Of a stretch of DNA of 64,000 bases, positions 52,363 to 63,654 are shown in pieces. The position numbers and the translations under genes are program-made. The stretch spans positions 124,001 to 188,000 of the forward strand of contig JASPKZ010001230.1 of assembly GCA_030220185.1 (NCBI GenBank), given 5' to 3'. This DNA is from Diploptera punctata. Its lineage: Eukaryota > Arthropoda > Insecta > Blattodea > Blaberidae. The first letter of the stretch is position 1. The number at the start of each line of letters is the position of its first letter. The notes under the pieces were generated by a model, which did not search any database, was not told the DNA's origin, and was given only the letters and a program-made list of their open reading frames with translations.

Positions 52363-52750
52363 ATTGTTTAATTGATTATATAATGTCTCGAATATTTAGG
52401 GATGGACTTATAGTATAAGACGTTCAATTAAGTATTTGAATGATGCATGTTTGAGGTGCCATGATATAATTAATTTACTATAGTTTGGGTAGTTCAAACC
52501 AAAGAGAGCTTGTCAGGTAACTAAATAATAATTACTGTTCGCAAAGTAAATTTAGGAGATGGGTTGGGTCGTCTGACAGAAGCATCATCAAAAAAGTAGG
52601 CCTGTACGTCATCATGCCCATGAATTATTGAACTGCAGGCTCGAAAGATACTTGTGTGGAGATGACTGAGGGCTTTATCACTACGTAGGGCCTATATTAG
52701 ACTGAGTTCAAGCATTCCGACCAAATGACTTCAAACTCAAAATTGAGTTC
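52363..52750. other. AT-rich spacer
   Basis: No supported feature. Confidence 0.5.
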
Positions 52751-52766
52751 TATAAATGTATTTTTT

Positions 52767-53228
52767 CTGAAAATATATAAAACTGTTATTCTCCCAGTTA
52801 TATTGTATGGATGCGGAACATGTGCTCTTACTTTAAGGGAGGAAATGAAGTTACGAGTATTTGAAAATAAAGTTCTTAGAAAAATGCATGGGCCAAAAAG
52901 AGATGGACAGGTGAACGGAGAAAACTACATAATAGTGAGCTACATGATATGCATAGGTAGCCAGATATAATAAGAACAGTTAAGTATTTTAGATGCGATG
53001 TGCAGGACATGTGGGATGAATGGAGAATGAAAGAGGTGCATGGAAGCTTCTTGTAGGAAAACCAGAAGGAAAACGCCCAATTTGTATACCAGAATGAGGT
53101 GGTATGATTTGAGGGAAGTAGATTATACAGGAGATGATTGGAAAACAATAGCTCAGGATAGGGGTATGTGAAGAGCGTATGTCCGCGCGGCCATGAATCT
53201 ACGGGTTCGATAGAGCCAGTGAGTTAGT
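52767..53228 (+). mobile_element. LINE-A, truncated, with target duplication
   Basis: Starts at CTGAAAATATATAAAACTG and ends GATAGAGCCAGTGAGTTAG. Flanks TATAAATGTATTTTTT (52751-52766) and TATAAATGTTTTTTAA (from 53229) look like a ~15-bp target duplication. The frame is broken after GPKRDGQ. Confidence 0.92.
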
Positions 53229-53243
53229 TATAAATGTTTTTTA

Positions 53244-53554
53244 AAGTGCTGTACTACAGTACTGGTCTTCAAACAGTATGTGGGGCTAGATTTGTCTCCG
53301 GTAAGTTCTAGTGGCGCTTGAAATGTAAATTTCTGATCATTAGTTTCCTAAATCAATACTGTTATCGTTTCTACTATTTTTACCTTAAAAGTTTGAGACA
53401 ATTTTTCCAACGCCGGTTGAAATATTCTTGACAACGTCAAAAATAACATATTTAAATATTAAGCTGTGGTATTACGAATGTTTAAGTTCGAAGAGATAAT
53501 AATAGTTTGGAAGGGATAGTGTTGTTGTCCATTAAGTAAGCCGGAGCTGTGTAA
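53244..53554. other. Spacer
   Basis: No supported feature. Confidence 0.45.
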
Positions 53555-53860
53555 GACATGATGCAGGTGTTTGCAGGTCTACGAAACTTGCGCTGGTTCG
53601 AGTCCCCATGAGCGAAGACATTGTCGCTGTGGAAGTTGGGCCCACCCTGCCTCATGAAGTGTTTAGGTCGCTACCAATGAGTAGCTTGCTTCAGGTTGAA
53701 AAAAAACAGCTGTAACGGCTAGGGACGTGCACATGCTTTGATCACGTGTCCAGCCCCTATTGTGCCGGCTATATGACCGTAAACCTAGGTAAAATGACAC
53801 AAGGGGATGGGAGGATCAGCAGAGCAAGTTGGCATGGCATTCTAGGCCTGACGCTTCATA
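53555..53860 (+). mobile_element. SINE-F/G related copy
   Basis: tRNA T-arm CGCTGGTTCGAGTCCCCATG, as in SINE-F, followed by a diverged body and a 3' stretch GGCATTCTAGGCCTGACGC resembling the TTCTAGGCCTGCCGC of SINE-G. It could be a mosaic of the two. Confidence 0.7.
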
Positions 53861-53880
53861 GAGTTATAAATAACTTCAAG

Positions 53881-54879
53881 CCTCTATGCTGATGATCTCC
53901 AAATTTACCTACATTCACCTCCTCATTCTCTCTATAACAGCTTGACGAAAATGAATGACGATCTCATATCCATCTTTAACTGGTCTTCAAGTATCGGTTT
54001 AAATCTAAATCCTAACAAGTCACAAGTAATTCTAATGGGACAACAAAGACTGCTTACAACTTTTGACATATCTACACTTCCAAACATTACTATAAATAAT
54101 ATAATTATCCCTTATTCTTCTTCAGTAATAGATCTTGGACTACATCTAGACGCAAATTTAACCTGGCAAACACAAGTGAAACACATATGTAAAAAGACTT
54201 TCTCCATCTTAGACGTTTAAAGAATTTTCTCCCAGTTTCGTTAAAACAAATCCTTGTGCAGAATCTTGTGTTACCACACTTCGATTATTGTGACATTATA
54301 TATAATGATCTAAACTATGACTTGTCGCAGAACTGCAGCGTGTTCATAATGCTTGCGTTCGATTCATTTTCAATATCCGCCGTTATGACCATATTTCCGA
54401 ACACTTTAATAACCTCTCTTGGCTCCGTCTTACTGACAGACGTAAATTGCACTCTCTTTCACTACTTTTCAAGCTTCTGAATTCCTACATCCCTACTTAC
54501 CTGGCGTCCAGATTTGAGAAGTTATCCTCTTACCATAATATTGACACTAGATCACAAGATAGCAGTCTGCTAACAATTCCTCTTCATAGCACTTCCTCCT
54601 ATTCTACTTCCTACACAGTAGCCTCTGCCCGCTCCTGGAATCTCCTTCCTCAAGATATCAGGGGTTGCCGCACACTTGGTACCTTTAAGTCACGCTTATA
54701 CAGTTACCTGTTGTCTAATAATTAATTGTTTTCTATTTATTTAATTTTATACTATGTCATTAATCTTTTCCTCGTTTTTTTTATATATATTGTACATATT
54801 ATATATTTCATTCGTTAAATTTAGAGTAAATCAAAATACATTATAAATATTAATTGTATTGTATTCATAACTTGTAATC

Positions 54880-54915
<36 letters not shown>

Positions 54916-54948
54916 TATAATTAAATCTTTAACATTGAGCAATGCAAG

Positions 54949-55002
<54 letters not shown>

Positions 55003-55106
55003 CATTGTAATTTAGATGTAAGACTTTTTTTTTTGTATTTTTTTAAAAACCTGGTTGAGTGGTAGACAAGGCCTTAAGGCCTTAACTCTGCCAGGTAAAA
55101 TAAAGC

Positions 55107-55146
<40 letters not shown>

Positions 55147-55154
55147 TATTATTA
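53881..55154 (+). mobile_element. LINE-J, truncated, with complete-looking 3' end
   Basis: Opens in the RT palm (LYADDLQIYLHSPPHSLYNS), then FNWSSSIGLNLNPNKSQVIL, VIDLGLHLDANLTWQTQVKH, PHFDYCDIIYNDLN and a final frame to 54725: LHSLSLLFKLLNSYIPTYLA and SARSWNLLPQDIRGCRTLGT. There are frame changes near 54215 and 54335-54450. After the stop comes a 3' UTR with TA runs, then AAGGCCTTAACTCTGCCAGG and (ATT)n at 55108-55154. This motif set is typical of CR1/L2-like elements; the clade is inferred. Confidence 0.9.
54883..55001. repeat. TA microsatellite with an embedded piece of the 1-903 array unit
   Basis: Two TA runs enclose 54914-54951, which matches ATAATTAAATCTTTAACATT then GAGCAATGCAAGCTTA of the array spacer (549-581 and copies). 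No other part of the unit is present. It lies within the 3' UTR of LINE-J. Confidence 0.92.
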
Positions 55155-55234
55155 AGATCACAGCCAACAACGCGGAAATCATCTTCAAGATCATAATACT
55201 AACTCCGGCCGTGAAAGCCTAAGTCAATACATTA

Positions 55235-55405
55235 TAAATAACTGCTGGGGGAAATCGACATGCTGATCACAAGGCACTCCTATAATGGCTGGATAAATGT
55301 CCTCTCCTATAGAGGACACAAATGCATATGTGAGTTCAGCAGGCAGCTGATTGGCCAAGGGGCTTCTAGGTCTGCCGCGCCGTGCAGTTTAATTTGTTTT
55401 AGTTT
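55235..55405 (+). mobile_element. SINE-G 3' part
   Basis: GCAGGCAGCTGATTGGCCAA and GGCTTCTAGGTCTGCCGCGC match the 3' module of SINE-G at 60165-60480. The tRNA head is missing. Followed by a T-rich run. Confidence 0.75.
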
Positions 55406-56221
55406 TTTTTTATGTTCGAATTGTGAAAGGATGAGAATCGCTTCATTTGCAACGAGACGCGTAACCTGAATCAATGTTGCTCCTTGGAAGTACCGTAATA
55501 ATGAAGCATGACACTGTGTCGGACTTCAAAAGCCGGACCAGTTGTATGAAAAAACGCTAATTAAAATTGTGTGATTGATTCTACGATGAAATTAAATAAA
55601 TGCGCAAGTCTAAATGTTTAGATTGTAATTTTGAAAAGCAGCACCATGAACGCTGTACTGTTGACTGGAGGGAGATAAGTACACTTGGTAGAAAGAGATA
55701 GTAGCATGTGCTAGTTTGTATTTAAGTGTGCCACTTGAATTGACTCTTGCCAGTGAATGGTAGAACACTTTTCTAAGCACATCACAGCTATAGCAGCATC
55801 TATAGACTACATTTCAAAAACAGCAAGAAAATGATTGGAAATCGGCAAAACATCTACTCGCAAAGAAAGGATTTGAAGGTATGAAATATTTTTATTGCAC
55901 TCCGGAAGAGAATAGCAGAAGAAAGTTCACAAAAAGTAGAAAATCTTACAGAATTAATTATTTATTTATAGTATCAATATTATGTTCAGTTAAATTTTGT
56001 GTTATATGTCGCTCCTTTCATAATATTTTAATGATAAAAATGGTGTAAATATTCGAGTTTGTTATCTTTACAGATGCAATTTATTGCTATAAATATTATA
56101 CTAACAGTAAAATTAGTAAATTATAGCATATTTTACAGAACAGGATTATTGGGAGCGTGGAATTCGGATGAAGGAAAGGTGAATTTAGATGCTCTTTTAA
56201 AATTATTTTCATAGTTCTATG
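55406..56221. other. AT-rich spacer
   Basis: No supported feature. Confidence 0.5.
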
Positions 56222-56592
56222 TCTTCTTCTTCTTCTTCATCATAATTTGTATGATTTTCATCCTGTTTATTTCCAAAATCACTCCTCGAAAGAAGACGTT
56301 TTGGATGTGCATTCACTGCCTATTCATGTCTTTTTGGAAGTCGGTTTTCTTCCATTCTTTCTATGTGACCCTTCCAATATTTTCGTCTATCTATAATAAA
56401 TTTGGTTATGTCTTGAATATGATATTTGTCCCTAATTTCTGTGTTGTGTATTTTATCAAATAATGTTTTCCCCTGAATAGTTCTTAAGATTTTCATTTCA
56501 CATGTGCTTATTATTTGTTTTTTTTTTTGTATCAGCCCTAGTTTCTGCTCCACATACGATAACTGGTCGAACTATCGTTTTATGTATTTTTA
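56222..56592 (-). mobile_element. LINE-B 3' fragment
   Basis: Minus strand: STCEMKILRTIQGKTLFDKI, HNTEIRDKYHIQDITKFIID and RRKYWKGHIERMEENRLPKR, close to 29510-29690. It lacks ~60 bp encoding RPMDGRRTRGRPAKRW and ends in a GAAGAAGAAGAA tail (plus TTCTTCTTCTTC at 56223). Confidence 0.93.
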
Positions 56593-57721
56593 TTATGTAT
56601 ATTTTTGATAACTGGAGACTATATCTGTGTGTTTATTATGTAATATCCAAATAATTACACACACATACATAAGTATATATAATCTATTTTGAATTATGAA
56701 TAGGCCTACATTTTGGAGTTCGTTTGTTCTTCAATAGGGATTGCTGTAAGTAGTTTAATTTATTTAATATTTAATTGTTAGTTTTTGTAACTTGTTCAAT
56801 CGATCTCTTGCACGTGATTAATAACATTACAAAATTTTATAAATATAATCTGCAGATGCATTTATAAAATTTGTAACAAGAAATATTCTGAATCATAGAT
56901 TTATCATTCTTTTAATATAAAAACTTTGTTAAAATGTTTAATTTTAGAAACATGTTGTTCTAATTAAAATTATATTCTTCAATTTAGATGAACATTAAAC
57001 ACTGCCGTAACTTATATATTCGTTGTGACTGATCATGCAGGAAATAGAGCGGTACAGAGTAAATTTGTGTATCAGACTTACAACACAGCGAGACTTTTAG
57101 ATTATTTTCCTTTAGGTCTATTTGTTTTAAAATTATTAACAATCCATCTTTATTAACGTGAATATTTAATGTGAACGTTGGATCGAGTTAAGAAAACACG
57201 TACTGTGTCTATAAATGTAATTATGTAAAATTTTCCGTGGGTGGAAGCTGACAGTAAAGGATTTGAAATTGGCAGATTTTATTAAACTTTAAAAATGCAA
57301 TGGGGGAAAATTCCGCCGATCCAGAATTAAAATGTTATATTTTGTAACGCAAATTCTTCAGATCCCAAGTCGAATTCTGATAATTTCACTTTTACATTTA
57401 TGTTCAAAAGGTTCCTAGACACGTTATTCAACAAGTTTGCAAAGGGGGAAAAAATCAAATTCTAAAGTAGTTTGGGGAAATTTATATGATCTCTGAAGTT
57501 GGAATAAAAATGTGATATGTCATATATTCTCATGTAGGTGAATAAAATATATTTTTCACAAAAATATTGTATATTTATTGTGGCAGAAGTTTATCGTGTA
57601 TATTTTACTATACAGACGATCTATTTGAAATTGTAAAGATTTAATCAACACTGTGACATAAGACGTTAGAAATAAAATGAAAACATGACGTGGAGCAAAT
57701 ATATATTTTATGTGTTTTCCT
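56593..57721. other. AT-rich sequence without recognisable features
   Basis: No supported feature in about 1.1 kb. Confidence 0.5.
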
Positions 57722-57915
57722 TTCCACCGCTATGGGTAACTTCGTTCCCTCGGACACACACAGCTGACCTAGGTTCGATGCCTCGTCGGGACAAGTTTCC
57801 TGGGTAGATTTTTTGCTTTTTTTTTTCTCTCTCTCTCTCTCACCTATAAGACGAAAGTCACGAAACTTCAAGATCCAAATTCTCCCCCAAAACCATCTTA
57901 TCATAATCGCCTATA
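57722..57915 (+). mobile_element. SINE-J (SINE-A/C-like)
   Basis: Head CCACCGCTATGGGTAACTTC with B box like AGGTTCGATGCCTC, then the shared central domain interrupted by a CT run (ACGAAAGTCACGAAACTTCA). It stops soon after the domain, so its 3' module is unknown. Confidence 0.75.
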
Positions 57916-57934
57916 TAGTATGCGCCTTGTTTAT

Positions 57935-59756
57935 TATGAACTAGCTAATACACGGCGTGCTCTGCTACGCCTAAATAAATGAAAATTAATGTGTTTTTGT
58001 GTTTAGTTGAATAAGTAAAAGAAAAAATAATTATAAATGTATATTTTTTTAGATACCCCGTGCTGATTACCCGGCGTTGCCGGAATCTACTTATCCCGAT
58101 CTTCTTGACATAAATGAGCTGAAATACGAAAATTAACGTGTTTTATGTTTAGTTAAATAAGTGATGGGAAAAATTTCTATCGCAATTATTTTTTGATGCC
58201 CCGTGCTGTTTACCCGGCATTGACCGGAAATCTACTCATCCCGATCTTCTTGGCATAAATGAGCTGAAATACGAAAATTAATGTACTTCTTATAATGAGT
58301 TGAATAAGTCATCATCATCACTCCAGGGATTAGGCAATTGCCCGTTCCGACTTCATAATGCATCAGCCCAACGTCTTCTAGGTCTTCCAACATTTATCCT
58401 TCTGTCTTTTCACTGGAACCCAGGTTTCACATCCATACAATATTGTGGGAACCGCCATAACATTATACATTTTTATCTTGGTTTCTTTTCTAATTTTATT
58501 TTTGAATGTTCTCTGTATTGTTCCACACACCGTCTGAAATTTATTTATTTTGGAGTCAATATCCCTTTCCCACATTCTAAGCCAACATCACATTCCAAAT
58601 ATTTTTAAAACTAGACACCTGTTCTATACATTTGATTTTCTCAAAATAATTTTGGATCTCACTGGATCTCTTCCTCTAAAAGCCATGGTCTTTCGTTTTC
58701 CTTACAGAAATCTTTAGATCGTAATAATGTACATATTTCATTTAAGGCATGCATTGATTTCTGTAAGTCGTCCTTCTATTTTTTCTGTATTATGATTCAA
58801 TCGTCAGCAAATAGAAAATTATTATTGCACACTTTTATTATCCATTCTTATTCCTGGATTCACTAACATTTCCATTCATTTAAAATTCATTTAAAATATC
58901 GTCTATATATATATATATAAAATATATATATATATATTATTGTATATATATCTATATAATATAATATTATATATGTATTAAACAAAGTGGGTGATAAACT
59001 ACATCCTTGTCGTAATCCAGTATTTGTTTTGATTGCATCTGTTCTTTTGAATCCGGTATCTATAATTATATTTGTGTCTTCATATAATTTCTTTATTGTT
59101 TCAACAAGGCACAGCGGGCATCCTTTCATTCGTAATATTTCCCATAATTTTTGTCTGTTTTTGAATAAGTAAAATGAAAAATAATTATAAATGTGTATCG
59201 TAATTATTTTAAGATTCCCCGTGCTGATTGCCCGGTGTTGCCCGGAAATCTACTTATCTCGATCTTCTTGGCATAAATGAGCTAAAAGACAAGATTCGTT
59301 ATTGTGAGTTATCCGTAAAAGAATACCCGCCATGTGCTGCTATGCTTGCACAGGAATCTACATACTTATCCCGATCTTCTTTGCATCAATGAAAGACAAA
59401 AACGGTTATTGTGAGTTAGTTATCCGTAAGAGATAAACATACGCTGTCGCAGACTTTTTTTTGTAGAGCTTTTTGAAATATTCAATTCTGTGTACATTAA
59501 TGTTGTGTATTTGTTATGGTTTAGGCAGCGTAAACCATATAAGAGTCCAAAGAGCTATTTTTTTCACGTTTTCCACTACAAAGGTCGATTTTTAAGGATG
59601 TAGGAGTTGAGTATCACAACTCTCTTATAGCCTATGTTCATCCCGGGAATCAACTGAACATTTTACAAAAAGCCCTATCACAATCGGATCAACGGTATGG
59701 CCGCGCATAGAGTACGAACAAACAAACATTCATGTTTACATATTAGATATACGAGT
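57935..59756 (+). repeat. Repeat with ~135-bp monomers around CCCGGCGTTGCC, split by LINE-C
   Basis: Monomers near 57945, 58060, 58195, 59210 and 59320 share CCCGTGCTGATTACCCGGCG, CTACTTATCCCGATCTTCTT and GGCATAAATGAGCTGAAA. The right part (59480-59756) has ACAATCGGATCAACGGTATG and AACAAACAAACATTCATGTT, a common ending of dispersed insect repeats. LINE-C sits between monomers. Confidence 0.78.
58310..59160 (-). mobile_element. LINE-C with perfect 10-bp target duplication
   Basis: TTGAATAAGT at 58300-58309 and 59161-59170. The minus strand reads RTDAIKTNTGLRQGCSLSPT, a non-LTR RT motif, then after a TA run and many breaks DIDSKINKFQTVCGTIQRTF and IKMYNVMAVPTILYGCETWV. It ends in a (GATGAT) tail. 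YADD is lost: the corresponding region near 58800 reads as FADD-like LFADD. Confidence 0.92.
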
Positions 59757-59990
59757 CAATATTGTGTATTGTCTTCAATGTTTGTGTATCTTGGATGTTC
59801 GCCCGAATATAGTTGATCATTCATCAGAGAGCCCCTTCATGACCTTGTGCGGACTATAAATTATGTACTGTATATGATCCAAAATTAAAGATCCTCTATC
59901 GACAGAAGATGTTTCTGTTAAGAAATGGTAGGTGCGCGTAATATAAAAATGCCTACAAAGGGAGATATTAAACCGAGAGAACAAGAGAGA
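59757..59990 (+). mobile_element. SINE-C 3' module
   Basis: TATTGTGTATTG..., TATAGTTGATCATTCATC, CTTCATGACCTTG and ATGATCCAAAATTAAAGATC follow the order of the SINE-C 3' module at 31705-31990. It ends AATGCCTACAAAGGGAGATA. Head and central domain absent. Confidence 0.72.
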
Positions 59991-60164
59991 AACATTTTAT
60001 TGATTTTTTTTTTCAGTAAATAATTTAACTATGAGCTAGTCATAGGGGATTCTAGTCTTTTCAGAGCCAAGGGGGAAAAAATATAGGGCCTATATATGAA
60101 CTGGCTCATGTATGATACAGGCCTATAGAGATTTAAGAGTTAAGATATCGCATTCAGTCACACT

Positions 60165-60480
60165 AGTCGCAAATTACAAAATAATTTGGCTCAGATGGCA
60201 CCGCTCGTTTGAAACTCATATTCGGAGAGGCCTGTCGGATTCAAATACAAGTATCAATCAACTTGACTAGAATTGTTTCCCTTACTTTTTCTAAGCTGAC
60301 CTAAGTTGAGAAAATCAGCTATAATGACTAGTGGATCCGACGTGCTGGCCACTGTCACCACTATATTGGCGAATGATCGTCCATCTCTGATTAATGCGGG
60401 TGTGAGACCAGCATCTGGCAGGATGGCCGAGTGCTTCTAGGCCTGCCGCACCATGGAGATTGGAGCCTATTTCATTTTAT
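60165..60480 (+). mobile_element. SINE-G, near full-length
   Basis: tRNA head with TTGGCTCAGATGGCACCGC and GTCGGATTCAAATACAAG, body GAAAATCAGCTATAATGAC and a 3' module GCTTCTAGGCCTGCCGCACC. The central part GAAAATCAGCTA...GACGTGCTGGCCAC also appears in SINE-F at 31290-31320. Confidence 0.8.
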
Positions 60481-60779
60481 TCCATTCCTTTTACAGACAC
60501 TTTAACATCGAAGGTGATAAAGCATCAGAATCTTCGGCAGAATCTAGTAGACTGTTTATTAGTGTATTGTTATAGAGGTTTACTGATTTTAACGATATGA
60601 TTAAATGTGTCATAAAACCATGAAATTCGAAACCGGCTTTTATTTTGCCAGCTTAGGAAATAAATTAATAATCAGCAGTCTTTAATTAATATAAATACAA
60701 GCATTCGGTATTAAATATACCTTTTTTTATTTTTTAAAGACGCCTTTAACAACTAGCTATTAATTTTATTTATTTATTT
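60481..60779. other. Spacer
   Basis: No supported feature. Confidence 0.4.
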
Positions 60780-60990
60780 TGAAATTTATAAGAGGGTATT
60801 GTGCACGCAACCGGAAAGTAGCAGGAAGAGAGGAATGAAAATATTTCACAGGAAATGAGGTGGATGGAGACGCTACAGCATTGGGGTTGAGAGATTAGTG
60901 GAAGGAAGTACTGGATCGTGTTAATTGGAAGAAGCTCCATGAGGAGACCAACGCTAAGAGAAGACTTGCTGTACCAAAGATAAATGATTG
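60780..60990 (+). pseudogene. Possible LINE C-terminal fragment
   Basis: The plus strand reads EVLDRVNWKKLHEETNAKRR then LAVPKIND, preceded by a broken GGWR-like stretch. The W-K-rich ending resembles some LINE C-termini. Weak. Confidence 0.35.
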
Positions 60991-61129
60991 AATTTTATCA
61001 AATTTGTCACAAAGGTCGCTTCGATTTTCTTAGCCTACCACTGGGCCTACTGAATAAATCTCTACAGTGGCATAGCCCATTGTTGAGCCTTAGCATCTCC
61101 TTTGTTAGGAATTCTACACTAAATTATAT

Positions 61130-61258
61130 ATTTTTAATTATGCTTATTTGTCCATAGATGTCATGGATGGTATGCGATCAACATACCGACCTAATGAGAT
61201 ATCTAGCAGGCAACTAGCTAGCCTATTACTAGGATGAGGAGGTCGATAAATTTTGTTT
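61130..61258 (-). mobile_element. SINE-F 3' tip fragment
   Basis: TTAATTATGCTTATTTGTCC, ATAGATGTCATGGATG, GATATCTAGCAGGCAACTAG match 41340-41450 with substitutions. Confidence 0.65.
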
Positions 61259-61303
61259 AGAGGCCTTTTTATTCAGTCCTAAGAATTTTTACTAGCATGT
61301 ACA

Positions 61304-61480
61304 ATTAATTAATAAATGAGTTGGAGAAAATCTTTTAACATCTCACCTCACAACGTTGCTCGAACTTGGAATTTGACTGAAGATGGAAGTAATAATATAC
61401 TTTTGAAACCGGTACCGTGAAAACACGCAACTTTGTGAGGTGAGATGTTAAAACATTTTCTCCAACTCATTTATTAATAT
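61304..61480. mobile_element. Foldback element with ~48-bp arms
   Basis: Arms 61304-61352 and 61428-61480 (ATGAGTTGGAGAAAAT, AACATCTCACCTCACAA and complements). Its loop, TTTGACTGAAGATG...GAAACCGGTACCGTGAAA, resembles 41754-41810 inside the hAT MITE. Confidence 0.88.
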
Positions 61481-61980
61481 AAATACCTCTAGTGTTTCCT
61501 CCCACCGTAAATTTAATTAAAATATACAATTAACTTTAATGAGTTTATTACATTAATTACACTGGTCAACATGATTTTTGTCTCATGAGTACTAATAGTT
61601 GTACTTAATGCAGTTTTTTATCGTGTTTTCAAATATGTATTCAGAATGTCTCCATCACCCACAGGTTTTTTTTTTCATTTCAATTAATGGATTTAAATAA
61701 TTATTTTTTAATAAACGTTTTTTCGTCCATTTGTCCATGAAGACGGATGCTCCACAGGCGAAATATAGCAGAAAATCGTCATTTCTTACTTTCTAGGTGA
61801 GTCCGAATGTTCGAATATTATGTAGTTACGAATGTAGAAAATATTAAAGTGTTTGAAATTATAAATTCCTGTCTCTCGGAAACCTTGCGTGATGGAGAAA
61901 AACCGATATCATATTTGAATTCAGGAGAGAAAAAATACTATCAGAATCGCATGTTTCTTTCTGAGACAAACAAAACATTT
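61481..61980. other. AT-rich spacer
   Basis: No supported feature. Confidence 0.5.
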
Positions 61981-62182
61981 TTTTAATTATATTATTTTTG
62001 GTCTGGACATCTTACCTCAATATTAATGTTGATTTGTTCTTGGACATGTTTCAAAACAATTCTGTTTTATCGTCAGACTGGGAAAGCTGACGATAAAACA
62101 GAATTGTTTTGAAACATGTCCAAGAACAAATCAACATTAATATTGAGGTAAGATGTCCAGACCAAAAATAATATAATTAAAA
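61981..62182. repeat. Perfect 96-bp inverted repeat with 10-base loop
   Basis: 61981-62076 and 62087-62182 are exact complements across all 96 positions, separated by ACTGGGAAAG. The arms contain GGTCTGGACATCTTACCTCA and GTTTCAAAACAATTCTGTTT. No related copy was seen in the window. Confidence 0.95.
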
Positions 62183-62264
62183 TAACCTCAAAATATAACT
62201 TCCTAAAATTAAATATTAAAACATTTTTTGTTGCTCATTGTTAATCTTACTTCAGTTCTTGTGG

Positions 62265-62425
62265 GTTGAAAATCTTCAGACTCGGACCCACGGCTTAAAG
62301 TCCTTTCTGGAGGACTTCCTACTTGGATTCTTCCATCCTTAAAAAAAAAACATCGATCCCGGCCGGGTTTGAACCCGCGACCCTCTAGTTAAGGAGCATA
62401 ACCACTAGTCGACCGCGGTCGGCTC
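62265..62425 (-). mobile_element. SINE-E copy
   Basis: Head (plus reading) CGGGTTTGAACCCGCGACCC and CTAGTCGACCGCGGTCGGC; body CAGACTCGGACCCACGGC with GAGGACTTCCTACTTGGATT. It has a poly-A expansion at 62340. Confidence 0.87.
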
Positions 62426-62684
62426 CTACTGAATAACGCCATGTTTAATTACTTCGTACGTGATTTTTTTATAATAAATAATTTAAAATTCGTGAAATGG
62501 CCGCACTATAACAGAAAATGCAGCGAGCATGTGATAGTATACCTTTGCTGATTGCGTGTCCAATGCTAACTTTACTCGGACTATTTTGTGGTTGTCAGGG
62601 CCGTAAAGGAACAAGAATTTGTTATCGAATGGGCCGTGGTTCAACGTACAGCCATATTACAAAACGAACTGTTATAGACCTAAC

Positions 62685-63136
62685 TTACTCTTACTTACTC
62701 ACTGGCACTATCGAACCCGTACGTTCATGGCCGCGCGGACATAAGCTCTCCATACATCCATATCCTGAGCTAATGTATTTCAATAATTCCCTGTATAATC
62801 TACTTCCTTCAAATCATAGTTAATGTTATTCTCCCACCTCATTCTTGGTCTATCAACTGGGCGTTTTCCCTCTGGTTTTCCTACAAGAAGCTTCCATGCA
62901 CGTCTTTCTTTCCCCATACGTGCCACATGCCTTGCCCATCGCAGTCTACGAGACTTAACTGTTCTTATTATACCTGGCTTCCTATAAAGACCATGTAATT
63001 CAGTGTTATGTAGTCTTCTCCATTCACCTGTCTGTTCATCTCTCTTTGGACCAAACATTTTCCTAAGTACTTTATTCTCAAATAATTGTAATCTCTTTTC
63101 CTCCCTTAAAGTAAGAGTCCATGTTTCGCACCCATA
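62685..63136 (-). mobile_element. LINE-A, truncated, with ~15-bp target duplication
   Basis: Flanked by TGTTATAGACCTAAC (62670-62684) and TGTTATAGATCTAAC (63137-63151), one difference. The minus strand keeps an open C-terminus (FGPKRDEQTGEWRRLHNTEL, KSRRLRWARHVARMGKERRA, GKRPVDRPRMRWENNINYDL). Tail TAAGTAAGAGTAAG. Confidence 0.96.
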
Positions 63137-63151
63137 TGTTATAGATCTAAC

Positions 63152-63654
63152 GTGTTAAAATAATCATATTAATGTGATTTGATAAATAAATTGAATTTTC
63201 CAGCGAAAGTATGTGAAAATAGTCCCAACTTTCAATTTTCGTATTGTAACTATATTTTATATAATCGCGTGCTTAATTTTACTATCGGATATCAATAATA
63301 ATAATTACTCTCCAGCTATTTGCAGTACTATAGGCTAGTTATATCACTTCATACGGAACAATAAAAAAACGAAAATACATAAAATAATATTATAATTGAA
63401 AAGTTTGATTTTGTAAGTTTTTAATCATAGATACTCTACTCGCAATTGGAAATAGTGCTAAACGGTATCCAAACTTTATCTCACGGTTACATGTTTCCTG
63501 TCCCGTATCGAAATAATGCTCCAATTATTCATTTTCAGCAGTTTCCTTTTTATGTTGCTTAATAAACTGACCGAAGCGTTCATAAACAAAGTTCTGGGGG
63601 AAATAAAAACTATATTTTCTTAGTTTATACCTCCACGTTTTCATTTACATATTA
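63152..63654. other. AT-rich spacer
   Basis: No supported feature. Confidence 0.5.

Noticed and set aside
62518..62823. A 101-codon plus-strand frame starting MQRACDSIPL
   Set aside because: Its second half is antisense to a LINE-A insertion and crosses the target duplication, so it cannot be an ancestral gene.
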